Below are positions 29,225-40,869 of a stretch of 64,000 bases of DNA, piece by piece. The DNA is from Physella acuta (lineage: Eukaryota; Mollusca; Gastropoda; Physidae): positions 1 to 64,000 of the forward strand of contig NW_026732754.1 in assembly GCF_028476545.1 (NCBI RefSeq). Direction: 5' to 3'. Under the pieces are notes generated by a model. That model worked only from the letters and a program-made list of their open reading frames with translations, was not told the origin of the DNA and did no database searches. How positions within the stretch are numbered: position 1 is the first letter of the stretch; the number at the start of each line of letters is the position of its first letter. The position numbers were made by a program, and so were the translations under genes.

Positions 29225-30616
29225 TGTTGGCTGGTATCCTAATGTTGGCTGGTTATTAAATGGTTGTCACATGTTGCTTGTTTTTTTGTGTGTAGTTACA
29301 TTCTGGGTTGGTCATAGCTGGATCGGGGTAATGTGCCCCCCTCCCCTTCTCACAAGACGCCGCACGGTTCTCACGGCGCTGGGGTCTGGCAGGGTGTGAC
29401 GGTGTCACGGATAATTGACGAGGTTCACAGTCGTGGACTGTGGCCGTGACCGGTCCCTAGGTGTGTGCATGCATTGTGTTCAATTTTATGTCCTGTCTCC
29501 CCAATGGTCGTCTGCTTAAATTTACGAGCGTGAGGTCGCGACTGTCAGTTGGGGTCAGCAGATGGTCTAAAAGTATGGGAAAAAGTTTGGTTGGATGTAG
29601 GCTATTTAAGAGGACTGTGTAAAGCTCTCTGTCTCTTACACACACGCAGCTAGGGCTAGAGGCTACTCGAGGCCTTATGGCAGCTGATGTATGGTTGATA
29701 TGGCCTGGTGTTTACACCAGCGGCCCAACGTCGTGTTTTTGTAACAATGTGCTTCGTTCCTGTGTGATATTATTGTTATTTGCTGTGGCCTAGATGGATG
29801 TGGTACGTGTGGCCAGATATTGTACCAGAGGCCAATGTCTTTTTCTCCAGTGGTTGGAAACCCTCCTGTCACTTGAGTACGATGTTTTTACCAGATTTCT
29901 GATGTCTAGTTTCCTCGGTTGGAAATATTCCTGTTGTTCTAGTGTTGAACTAGGTTGTTTTAAGGACCGCATTTTTAGAAGGATTTAAACCAAGAATTAG
30001 TGGAATCAGAACTAGGGATATTAACATTTTCAGATGTGATTCTGGGATTACGTAGCAGTGCAAGAAATAAAATTAGGACTAGAAATAATAACTTTGACAT
30101 GTGTGATTCTGAGATTATGTAACAGTGCGAGAAATGAAATTAGGATTAGAACTAACATTTACGAGTGTAATTCTGAGATTACCTAAGCAGAGCAGTAGCG
30201 CAGGACTTGAGGAAATGACATTTATATGTGTGTATTCGGAGTTGTATGTTTTATTATGAATTAATGTAAGCAAGGTGAATAATTCAGTATGAAGATGAAG
30301 TTTAAGGATTTGTGGTCATTTTTAATCTGTATTAAGAATTCTAGTGATGTTCTTGAATATGAAAGACTGGCCAGGTCTTATTTGTGTGGTGTCTTTAGCT
30401 TTGGCTTTTACGTCTATATTTGTTACGTCAAAATGAAGATAAATAAATGCATTAACTGTGTGTTTACTAAGTTTTATTTTTAGTGTAAAATTAATGTTGT
30501 AGTGTTTGTACAGTAATTAGTTTGCTCAGGTCTTTTAGACCTTCCTGTCCCAACGGGAATGCCACGGATGAGTGAATAAGATCACCTATCGGTTTAAAAA
30601 CAACCCCCACGTAACA
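29225..30616 (+). repeat. 3' LTR
   Basis: Same length as the 5' LTR and apparently the same sequence. Ends ACGTAACA and is followed by the TATA duplication. Confidence 0.9.
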
Positions 30617-31235
30617 TATATGCATCTATCTATTTGTGGACACTGTCTTTCCCGAAATCCACCGCCTCTATCCAATATCTTGCAGGAATCTCCATTGTCT
30701 CTGTGTCCAATATCTTGTTTAAAAAAAACCTATCTCTATCCAAATGTAACCCGTGTCATTCTACAACAATTCATACCTGTAGCATATCGTGACCTATACC
30801 CTCTCACTGTTACATACATAAAACTTAACAGCGCTGGTGTATATCATACTCTATGTTTATTATTGTAAGAATTAGCCAGATCTTGATAAGCATTAGCCTA
30901 CATTACACGGGTCTTTACCTGCACAAGTCGTGGGCCGGGTAAGTAGGTTAGATTGAAACCGGTTGAAACTGCCTTGGTGGACGTTTCCCATTTATAAAAA
31001 AAAAGTGTAATAAAAAAAAGTTTACGTGCGGTTTGTCTAAAAACATGAAATACACTTCGCAATGACGAGATGAAACACAACATATTCATGTGCGGAATAT
31101 TTTACATTTAACAATATGTGTAGCTGTTTCTTAAATGAATGTATTTTTTTTTCAAATGAATGTGTTTTTTTACATCAGTAATTGTTACCTGGGCCGTAGT
31201 GTGGAGTGAGGAGGCTATAATTGTGTAGTTATTGT
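30617..31235. other. No gene seen
   Basis: Flank of the LTR element. It resumes a CACTGTCTTTCCC-containing sequence similar to 27031-27043, suggesting a local short repeat at the insertion site. Confidence 0.4.
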
Positions 31236-31239
31236 TGTT

Positions 31240-31410
31240 AAAGGGTTTGGGTCTGGGCTAATCTTAGGATTAAGGTTAAGATCTGGGCTGAGCTCAGGAT
31301 TAAGGGTAGGGTCTGGAGTGAGCTTAGGATTAAGGTTAAGATCTGGGCTGAGCAGAGCTCAGGATTAAAGTTTGGGTCTGGACTGAGCTTAGGATTAAGG
31401 TTAAGGTATG
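31240..31410. repeat. Minisatellite, ~30-bp unit
   Basis: About six imperfect copies of a unit with GGGTCTGG(G/A)CTGAGC, TTAGGATTAAGGTTAAG and variants. Confidence 0.85.
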
Positions 31411-32675
31411 TGCTAGGTTTCAATCCGTCCATATGAATGACGTTATGGACAGGTCCCAGGGCATTGTTTATGCTATGAGTTACAGCTGTTCATAAATACA
31501 TTTTCTTTAGCAGTGAATGTTTATATTTATAGTACAGAGTCATTAAATGTTTAATTAAGTCAAACTAATTTGTATAGCAATTTAAACTATTATATAGCAT
31601 TGTATTTGTATTTCAAAAGGTTACAATCTTCAAAAAGTGATCTATTTTCTTTTTAAAAAAAAACAACATAAGTTGGACCTTCCCACTTCTGCTGGGAATT
31701 CCCATAAAACGAAACCACGTCTTTGTTGTCACTTCACAGGCTAAAAAAATAATAGAAGACGCTCCTTCCCCCTCTTATAGACACCCCCACTCCCACCGTC
31801 TCGGTTATGCTTATCACTTGTTGTAAATTAAATAAAAATACACACCCAATCTCTCCCCCTCCCCTCCCCCATTCCCCCAGTTTGAAACTAGAGTTCTATG
31901 GACTAATTTATTTTACTTTCGCAAACCGGAAGTGAGTCATTTTTTTTCTCCGTATGGAAACAATTCGAGGACTATTCATTACATTTTGATTCCATAAAAG
32001 AAAGAGTTTTTAGCGTTTGCTTTGTTCTGTTTTATTCTTGGATTAGTAAGTTCATTGTTTTCACAACCATCTTAAAACGGCTCTATCAGCAACTATAAGA
32101 TGACATTAATAAAAGAAATATAAAAATAAAATCCTTTATAGTAGTAAGTTTTTAAATACACCGAAAATCAGAAAATAAAACCAACATGCTCTCTTTAATT
32201 AATGCTTTGTCGTTCATGAAATCTCTTACAAATTTTAGAAACCGATTCCTTCATTCAAAAAGAAATAGTTGGTTTTATTTGTGTATTTTTAGTGCATTTG
32301 TAATCTTATTATTATAAAGGTCACCATAACAAAACACAATTACACCGTTACACCACTAAGACACAACACCAGTGCAAAAAAAATAAACACAATAAATAAT
32401 TAAATGACTCATAGTTGTTTTGCCATTCAATTAAAATTCCCTAATCCGTCTCTAAACTATCTAAGAAAAAATATATAATTTCAAATTTCTTAAAGAAAAA
32501 CATCGCTTTGAGAAAAAAATATATATAAATGATGTCTGAGGTTTTATTTTTCTTGTTGGACGTATTGAATAAGTAGGGCGTGGGGTTGGGCTGACCTGGT
32601 CTGGTATTTATTTCGGTCAGGCCGTGTCAGGTTGACCTCTTGGTCGTATTGATTGGCATGCCAGATACCTGACGC
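31411..32675. other. AT-rich sequence, no gene seen
   Basis: Nothing recognised on either strand beyond A/T runs and a C-rich patch at 31765-31880. Confidence 0.5.
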
Positions 32676-32678
32676 CAG

Positions 32679-33450
32679 GTACTTAGTGTGAGCTACCTAA
32701 TGCGAGCTATATAATGAGAAGTACTTAATGCGAGCTACACAATGCGAGCTATATAATGAGAAGTACTTAATGCGAGCTACCTAATGCGATGTTCTAAACG
32801 CGAGCTATATAATGAGAAGTACTTAATGGGAGCTACACAATGCGAGCTAAATAATGAGAAGTACTTAATGCGAGCTACCTAATGCGAGCTATATAATGAG
32901 AAGTACTTAGTGTGAGCTACCTAATGCGAGCTATACAATGAGGAGTACTTAATACGAACTACATAATGAGAAGTACTAAATGGGAGCTACACAATGCGAG
33001 CTACCTAATAAGAATTACTTAATGCGAACTACCTTATGAGAAGTACTTAATGCGAGCTATCTAGTGCAAGCTACTTAATTAATGCGAGCCACATAATGAG
33101 AAGTACTTAATGCGAGCTACTTAATGAGAGCTACCTTATGCGATGTTCTTAATGCGAGCTACATAATGAGAAGTACTTAATGCGAGCTACTTAATGAGAG
33201 CTACCTTATGCGATGTTCTTAATGCGAGCTACATAATGAGAAGTACTTAATGCGAGCTACTTAATGAGAGCTACCTTATGCGATGTTCTTAATGCGAGCT
33301 ACATAATGAGAGGTAATTAATTTAATGCGAGATACATGATGCAAAGTACTTAATGAGAGCTACCTAATCCAGCTCCTAATACTTTATACCTGGTGCGAGC
33401 TACCTAAAGCGAATTCCTAATACGAGATACCTAATGCGAGCTACGTAAGC
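32679..33450. repeat. Satellite-like array, 14-bp unit
   Basis: More than 50 units alternating between TGCGAGCTACCTAA-like and TGAGAAGTACTTAA-like 14-mers. A higher-order block of about 70 bp (containing GCGATGTTCTTAATG) is repeated almost exactly three times at about 33090-33310. Non-coding. Confidence 0.9.
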
Positions 33451-33654
33451 ATGATACTAACCCTTGAGACTGGGTAGACTCAAAAGGGTCAGAAGGTTTA
33501 CTACTAATAATAAAAAATAAATTAAGAAATAGCTTTCTATATTTTCTGATGAGCTTCGCATAGATACCAAAAAGTTTTTAATTTTTTGCATTTGAGAATG
33601 ACGAAGACCTTATGACGTAGCTTTGTTTAATTAATAATTTCCGTACATTATTTT

Positions 33655-35656
33655 TTTACTTTCTCGTATATACGTAGTATAGAGAAAGAATTGTAATCGT
33701 GCAAAAAAAAAAATCGAGATTTTTACAAATCTCGACGTTTTACACCTCACTGATACGGTAAAACATAATTTTGCAATCTTGTCCGTATGTCTGTGTGTGT
33801 GTGTGTGTGTGTGTCTGTGTGTCCGTGTGTAAACACGATAACTTGAGTACCGTTACTGCTAGGTTGATGAAATTTCATATATAAGTATTTTATCAAAATC
33901 GTAGATCCGTATCAACTTTTGAGCGATTTCCGATAACCGGAAGTGGTACTTTTTCTACTTTGAATTTTTCAAAAGCCTATAACTTGAGTACTATTTCAGA
34001 TAGATAAATGAAATTTCACATGTAAGTAAAAGATCTAATTCTCTACCTTCTGTTAAATTTTGAGTAATTTCCGTTGACCGGAAGTAGTAATTTACGCTAC
34101 TTCCGATTTCTCAAAAAACTAATGTAAATTTATAAAGTACTATTAATATTGCGCACTATTATGCGCTTTTTTATTTCGCGTTCACTTGGTGTGCAATTAA
34201 TTTGTCTGCGAGATTTTATTCTATTTTTACAAGCTTTTATTTAACTCACTTCCTCTGTCGACAGTCTGTCGACAGTCTGTCTAGATGGAAACGCAGGAGT
34301 GAAAATTCGGACAGTTCTACTTGACCGATACGATTCACAGTTGGCACGTGGGTCAAGACATAAAGACAATGCAATCTGAATCTAAATTTGACTTAATTGG
34401 ATGCCTAATTAATTTTTTATGAATTAATTAAAATTTGGACCGAATTAGTAGGCATGTCTAGCCAACCACACCACACGCGTCATCACCTTCAATAGCTGCG
34501 CCATCACGTAATGGCTGCGTTCAAAAACCATTGCGCGCCTACTGAACGTGATGTTCAGTAGGCGCGCAATGGTTTTTAGTCATGTAACTCTATTGTAAAT
34601 AAAACATGTAAAGTACTGAAAAAAAAATTCATAAAAAACGTTTTAATAACAAGCTTTTATGTAATGATGCACTAAAAAGTAGAAAATAAATTATAGACTA
34701 CTATATTTACATAACTATAAAGAAAAGCGTGGGTGTCTTCCTTAACATTAGTAAAGGTATCCAATAGATACTAAAGTGACCCACGCTTTTCTTTATAGTT
34801 ATTTAAATATAGTAGTCTATAATTTATTTTCTACTTTTTAGTGCATCATTACATAAAAGCTTGTTATTAAAACGTTTTTTATGAATTTTTTTTTACAAGC
34901 TTTTATTTAACTCACTTCTTCGTCAGTCGTCAGTCTAGACGGAAACGCAGGAGTGAAAATTCGGACAGTTCTACTTGACCTAAACGATTCACAGTTGGCA
35001 CGTGGGTCAAGACATGAAGACAATGCAATCTGAATCTAAATTTGACTTAATTGGATGCCTAATTAATTTTTTATGAATTAATTAAAATTTGGACCGAATT
35101 AGTAGGCATGTCTAGCCAACCACACCACACGCGTCATCACCTTCAATAGCTGCGCCATCACGTAATTGCTGCGTTCAAAAACAATTGCGCGCCTACTGAA
35201 CGTGATGTTCAGTAGGCGCGCAATGGTGTTTAGTCATGTAACTCTATTGTAAATAAAACATGTAAAGTACTGAAAAAAAATTCATAAAAAACGTTTTAAT
35301 AACAAGCTTTTATGTAATGATGCACTAAAAAGTAGAAAATAAATTAAAGACTACTATTTAAATAACTATAAAGAAAAGCGTGGGTGTCTTCCTTAACATT
35401 AGTAAAGGTATCCAATAGATACTAAAGTGACCCACGCTTTTCTTTATAGTTATTTAAATAGTAGTCTTTAATTTATTTTCTACTTTTTAGTGCATCATTA
35501 CATAAAAGCTTGTTATTAAAACGTTTTTTATGAATTTTTTTTAAAACTTTAAGTATTTAAAATGGATTAAAAATCATGTCTATAGCCCGAGTTCCCATCC
35601 CGTTATTTTATATAAAAATATTCGAGAAAGTTTAAGGGAGATCACTCCCGGTTTAT
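33655..35656 (+). mobile_element. ~700-bp Helentron/pearl-like repeat, copy B, split by an insertion
   Basis: 33655-34228 matches copy A from the start to CTATTTTT. The remaining 114 bases resume at about 35543 with AAAACTTTAAGTATTTAAAA and finish in the same terminal hairpin. The gap is a 1.3-kb foldback insertion. Confidence 0.75.
34229..35542. mobile_element. Foldback unit in tandem duplicate, inserted in copy B
   Basis: Two copies (34229-34894 and 34895-35542), each starting ACAAGCTTTTATTTAACTC. Each has a 25-bp perfect palindrome arm (in the first, 34523-34547 pairs with 34553-34577 around GTGAT) and a much larger hairpin of about 116-bp arms (34619-34734 with 34778-34894) around a 43-bp loop. 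There is no coding sequence. The duplicates differ by small indels, including in the hairpin near ATAGTAG, where both arms changed together. Confidence 0.8.
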
Positions 35657-35997
35657 TTATGTTTCCGTATCGCATTATAGATTGCGGCAGTCTTTGGAAA
35701 AAAATTATTTTAGTTAGGGATGTTTGTTTAATCGTTCTATACACTCATACCTCTGCAAAAACAAAAATTCTATTGACGGAGCTGATCCAATTTATAAATG
35801 CCTCAATTATTTGTTTGTATTTCATCTGCGCAGTAGATATAGTTCGGTTTATGATTAAGATTTGGGATATGGAGCAAAAGTTTGTTTACTAAATATGTTT
35901 AGAGTCCGCGGTTCTCTGAAAAGAAATACAAGATTGACCCTTATTTTAATAAATCGAAAAAAAAATGTTTACTATTACTGCGTGGCCGCGCCGCCGG
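35657..35997. other. No gene seen
   Basis: AT-rich. A 77-residue frame covers most of it, but it has no recognisable motif and no flanking splice signals I would trust. Confidence 0.4.
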
Positions 35998-36156
35998 CAA
36001 TGTTCCCTCTAAGGGGAAAACGATCGTCTGCAACGTATATTTTGTGTGCGCGGTGTTCTAAAAGTCTTATATAAGGATACATGAATTTTACAAAATGACT
36101 GCGCGGCAGTTAAAAACTACTGCGCGGCCGCGCAAACACGCAGCTTGAGAGAACAT
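35998..36156 (+). mobile_element. Short GC-rich MITE, probably hAT type
   Basis: Starts CAATGTTCCCTCTAA and ends TTGAGAGAACATA, an imperfect inverted repeat, with CTGCGCGGCCGCGCAA inside. Matches the degraded copy at 21045-21418. No clear 8-bp duplication was seen. Confidence 0.55.
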
Positions 36157-36509
36157 AGGGCCGGGGTATCGCAGGCAGTTTACCGGGAATTGGTCACACG
36201 TAAGGTAAGATTTTGGATACAGTGAAAAAATAACCTCCAACACATCCAGTCCAAGATTTAGTAAGAATAAAAAACAAAGCAAAAAAAAAACTTCAAACCC
36301 ATAGACTCGAAATACTGGGTACTATCAAGACCATCTATCTATTTGAGAACCGTTACTCCAAATTGTTTTTATACTAATTGAATTATGCCGAGGATGTAGA
36401 TCGTTATCCCGCGGTTATTGCCCATCTTGTGTGGGCTAGATCTATATCCATTGTGAAACCCCCATCGTTACACAGTAGTTAAAAAATTTGTTTTTTTTTT
36501 TATCGTTTA

Positions 36510-36640
36510 CCGTGCAGACACCAGCATAGCTTACGTCACATTTCATCGATGGCGCGTGCTCAAAGGTGAGTTGTGTATGCTTCCACGTGAACAATGGCGG
36601 CGGCGTCTGACTTCCGGAAATGACGCTGGAGGTCGTGAGG
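36510..36640 (+). promoter_or_regulatory. Promoter-like cluster with a possible short first exon
   Basis: CRE-like CTTACGTCAC, then ATGGCGCGTGCTCAAAG followed by GTGAGT (donor-like), then AATGGCGGCGGCG (YY1-like) and ACTTCCGGAAATGACG (ETS). This is unusually CpG-rich for the window. A TATA-less host promoter is plausible. The strand and exon are uncertain. Confidence 0.25.
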
Positions 36641-37550
36641 TCGCTGCATAATGGGGGGGGGGGGGGTGCGGGTTGGGTGGGATGTGTTGGGGGTTCCCCT
36701 TGTCCGTTTCGCGCCTGCCGAAAAAATATACTAATTGTGTGGGTAGTTGGGGTAGGGAGGTGATGTGAGGGGGTGGATAGGGGGGAGGTAGGTCTTTGTG
36801 GGTGGATCAGGGGGTGTATGGTTTGAATGGGAGAGGTTAAGGGGTCGGGAAGATTTTTGGAAGATGGAAATATTGTTTGTGGAGAGATTTCTACTGGAAA
36901 TATTGTTTGTGAAGAGATGGCTATTTTAGGCGGAGTGTGTGTCTGTTAGTGTGTGTGTGTGTGTTTGGGTGAGGGTTGCGGTGTGAATATGTGTGTAGAC
37001 GGAGAATCGGGCAATGGGGTCGGAAAAATGTGTGTGATAAAATTTGAAATATTTCCAATTAAAATATTTGAAATTGTGCCGAACAAGCTGATACAGTAAC
37101 AGTAAATCCAATCTATAGGCTAATCCATTCTGGTGTTTTTTTAACATTCCGTGTTACGAGTATACATATTCAGCCTCAATTACTTACTTAGATTGAATAA
37201 CAACAAAGGTATGTTCTTTTGTAGAATCGTTATACTAAATCAAATTAATATTAGACAAGATGAAATCTTTAATAACTACATATGAAGTCAACTATAATGT
37301 TATCTATTGGTCCAATATATAACGAGACGTTGGCCGAGTGGCGAATTGTGTTTTGAGTGTGTTGGTTGGTGGGATGGTGGGGGGGGGGAGGAGGAAAGTC
37401 TTAATTCTGTCGCAATTATTTATTGCTGGTACGGTGGTACGTGTCAGCTTACGTCATTAATGGACGGGAATGTTGCTATATTACCATCACATACATCAGC
37501 TTGGTAAAAAAAAGTTAAATAGTTAATATATGAATTACACGTACTTCATG
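36641..37550. other. G-rich then AT-rich sequence, no gene seen
   Basis: G-run at 36651-36666, GT-rich sequence at 36935-36965, and a G-run near 37378-37388. TGGCCGAGTGG at 37330 resembles a tRNA A box but has no matching B box. Confidence 0.45.
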
Positions 37551-37551
37551 G

Positions 37552-37800
37552 AACGTAGTGGCCTAGCGGTAGAGAGCTGGACTGCTTACCCGTAATTATC
37601 GAGTTCGAATCCGGGTTCTAGTCAATAGAACTTCCCTGAGTCCCCCAAGCTCTGATGGGTACCTAACTCACGTTAGGGTAAGTAAAGGCGGCTGGGCATA
37701 TTGCTGACCACACTATCTATTCATATGCCGAGGTCACAGAAACAGGTGAACTCTACTTCACTTGCCCTATAAACCGTTAGGTTTGGAAGGGTAACTTTAC
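37552..37800 (+). mobile_element. tRNA-derived SINE, best-preserved copy
   Basis: Head: TGGCCTAGCGGTAGAGAGCT (A box) and CGAGTTCGAATCCGGGTTC (B box). Body: CCCTGAGTCCCCCAAGCTCT, TAACTCACGTTAGGGTAAG, GGCGGCTGGGCATATTGCTG, GAGGTCACAGAAACAGGTG and AACTCTACTTCACTTGCCC. About 250 bp, pol III type and non-coding. Confidence 0.88.
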
Positions 37801-38290
37801 TTAACTGTACTTACCACATACCTCAGTGTACACAATGTTTCCATTATACCACCACACACCTCAGTAGTGGAGATTCAATATAAACCCAATCCACATAAGT
37901 TATCCATAGTTATTATTTTAAAACATCTAAGTGATGCTATCTTTACACTACTTTTATCGTCTTAGTTATCGTCGTATAAAATTATCTCTTTTTATTGTAG
38001 CTCTTCAGAGAAACTAGACAAACGATAAATTCTCTTCGGTGCGTGTGTCCTACTTGCATGATCAGATAAGAGTTTAGATTGTTTAGACCTTGTCGTATAC
38101 TCAATGTTTTGGTATTTGCAGCAAAGATACTTGATACTTCAAAATCACGATTCGGGCTAATCTTAGATTTATTGGGTGGGGGAATTTGATTGGCCATACT
38201 TGCCGTTTATTATTGATTTTATAATTGAAAAGTAACTTAATTACAACATGGTATTTTTTCTGCATTTTAATTACCATCAGTTGTGAGATG
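37801..38290. other. No gene seen
   Basis: Mixed AT-rich sequence between two SINEs; nothing recognised. Confidence 0.4.
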
Positions 38291-38495
38291 GGAAGGCGTG
38301 GTCAAATGGTAGAGCACTTGCGGGTCTGCTAAACCAATAGTTTCGAGTTCGGATCTTGATTTCGAATCCGTAGGACGTACCTGATGAAGGCACTACTTGA
38401 CTCGCGTTGGGAAAGCAAAGTGCTGACCGAGGTCACAGAAACAGGTGAACTCTGCTGCATCTGATCCATTGTTTGACATGTTCGAAATGTTAACT
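38291..38495 (+). mobile_element. tRNA-derived SINE, diverged copy
   Basis: GGCGTGGTCAAATGGTAGAG (A box), CGAGTTCGGATC (B box), then CTCGCGTTGGGAAAGCAAAG, GAGGTCACAGAAACAGGTG and AACTCTGCTGCATCTG. Shares the body with the 37552 copy but is more diverged and shorter. Confidence 0.78.
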
Positions 38496-39092
38496 ATTTT
38501 TTTTAAATATGTGAAATAGGAAAATGACTCAGATTTCTTTAATCCAAAAGAATTTTTTTTTAAAAAAAAAGGTATTTTTCGTTATTTCGTCCAAGATTTC
38601 TACTACTAACGTTTGTAGGCGTTTTCTATACTCTTTTGTAAAACTTGAATCAACCATCTCCAATTTTAACATTTCTTCTAGTTTAGCCAGCCAGACTAAA
38701 AAAATAGCCTTCATATTTTGAATGTTGTCTTTCGACTTTAACCAACTTCTCTTGATTCAAAAGATTACATAGCTTTAAAAAATAAAATTTCAGGACCCGA
38801 TATTTCACGTTATTTTTCTTCCTCGCAGTCGGGAGAATATCTTTTTTTACGCTGTAATTTAAAGTAGTGTTTTTACACCAAATTTAAATTAGATTTCCCA
38901 TTTTCCCCCCTCCCATGTCGCCGATTTTTTTTAGCAGTCAGGCTATCTAACCTAGCTGCACTTTCGAATATTGATCTCTAGTCGAGATTTATCTGAAGGA
39001 TCAAAGGGATTGTGGGATTTTTTTTTTTTACCGCTCCGAAATCAAAGAAACGAGAAACAGCTGGTAAAGAATAAATTTGCTATCAAAGAAAC

Positions 39093-39094
<2 letters not shown>
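38496..39094. other. AT-rich sequence, no gene seen
   Basis: A pair of opposing short frames at 38524-38721 has no recognisable motif. Confidence 0.4.

Positions 39095-39148
<54 letters not shown>
39095..39148. repeat. GA microsatellite
   Basis: (GA)n of about 54 bases with one AAAG interruption. Confidence 0.95.
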
Positions 39149-40868
39149 ATATAAATATACATAAGAGAGTTGTAATAAAGAAGTCGAATTAGGGTAGGAT
39201 AACATTGGGGAGAAGGAAAAAAAATTAACACATGGGAAGTAACTCCCTACGTCAAGGGAAGAAACTCCCAACGTTAAGGTGTAGAGTTGCCTAAGGGGCG
39301 TTCACTCCTGGCCAACAAAAGGTTTTTCCCGTAGCTATTGAAGACGTGAGTAAAACGAATGTAAAGGAATTGTTTTGTGTTGGGGGGTGGGGAGGTGAGG
39401 TGGGGGGAGGGTGGGGGAGGTTGTTATTGAAAACATTTAGGATTTAGGGCGTGCACTTGGAGTGGCGCAGTGCACAAAGGCTTATCTTTTGCCGGTAGCC
39501 GGCTAATCGTTGCCGGTAACCGGAGCGGTAAGAACAAAAGAACAGAATATGACTAGCTATGCATGCACGATTGTAATTGGAATAACAATGAGGTATTCTA
39601 AACTAGTTGTGTAGTGTAAGATATTTGTTTTTGTATAGCACTATTTTTAATGGCTCACATAGACAGGCTTCGTTCATCCGTTGTTGTTTTTTTTTTCTTG
39701 AGGAGTTTGTTTATTTCTGTTTATAAATATGATCTTTTCATCAATGTGGTCTGTTTATTCTTATTTGTTTTTTGTTTTATTTAAAACGCACACTATCCTT
39801 TATTCTCTGGAAAATGGGGTTGGGAGGGATAGAGAAAAAGAAAAAAAAAAGGGAAAAAAAAATTGTATAGAAATTTTTTTTTTTTTTACGTTTCGTCCAA
39901 GTGTTTCCGGTTGCAGTTTCTCCCCTCAAATGTTCCAGCCCTCGCCATCGCCTCGCTGATTACAAATAAACACGGCATCCACTGTGAGCTGCTCCCCACA
40001 ATTTTTTTTTATGCTCACACAAACGCGCCACTGCATCCTGTCCTTCCCTGACATTCAGCCTTCATGCGTGTCAGTCTGTCTTTTGGCACCCCACCCCCCT
40101 CTCCTCCTCCCCCCCCCCCCCCATTCCACATCCCATACTTTCTGTTTATTCTTCTTCTGTTTATTTTCACTCTCTTTTATTTTTTTATCGTACGCTCCAT
40201 ATGTATAGACCAATTTTAAAAGTTCCTGGGCGTCTCCAAGCCTTCTTATTTCGCTTTCTTTATTTTCTTTTCGCCGCAATTATTTGTATTATCATTTGAT
40301 TCGTTTACATACTGTAACCGTCTCTTCCACAATTACATTTTTTTTTAAATATTTAAAAATACACTCTGAATGGCTTATTGAAATGAATGGGCAAAAAAAA
40401 ATATATTAAAAAAAAATAAACAAATAAAATAAACACTCGATTTACGTTTTGTACTTTTAGACATTTTTCAATATCAAATAGCAGATTAAGACATTATTCA
40501 CTATCAAATAGCCGATTAAACTACATCATATTTCTTGTGAAACTAGAATAACAAAACGACACTGAACACAAATCAAACATTGCTAAAACGCCTTGAAGTT
40601 TTAAAATAACCAGTCTAAATCTCAATTTATATCCGGTGAAGATTTCAAAGACGCAATTAATGTTTTTTTTTTTTATAAAAAAAAGAAAACCATCTCAAGA
40701 GATAAATGATAGAGCGATCGATGGCTGAAGTAAGACGATACTTTTTTAGTCTGGTCTGTCGGTGACCTTGTCCTAAGTAAGTCTGCCAGACAGACATTCG
40801 TGTTCTGCATTTATGATAACAAAGGGAGAGAATTATAGATGATGCTACACTATCACCTTACGTCTGCT
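39149..40868. other. No gene seen
   Basis: G-rich patch at 39380-39425, A/T runs and C-rich patch near 40100-40125. Short frames are low-complexity. Confidence 0.45.
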
Positions 40869-40869
40869 G

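Larger units (their letters stand above)
27060..30616. mobile_element. Non-autonomous LTR element with large LTRs
   Basis: Two 1392-bp direct repeats (27060-28451 and 29225-30616) with TGTT...AACA ends enclose only 773 bp. A 4-bp TATA duplication flanks the element (27056-27059 and 30617-30620). The 5' repeat is followed after 2 bases by a primer-binding site for tRNA-Leu. The interior has no gag or pol-like frame. This is a LARD/TRIM-like element dependent on another element for mobility. The LTRs appear identical by eye, so the insertion is recent. The superfamily cannot be assigned without coding sequence. Confidence 0.9.

Noticed and set aside
32679-33450. CRISPR-like array
   Set aside because: Units are 14 bp and contiguous with no unique spacers, and the context is eukaryotic.
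37318-37350. Possible tRNA gene (TGGCCGAGTGG A box)
   Set aside because: No B box or cloverleaf follows at a suitable distance.
37552-37640. Functional tRNA gene at the SINE head
   Set aside because: The head is followed by the shared SINE body and recurs in at least six other places, so it is SINE-derived rather than a tRNA gene.
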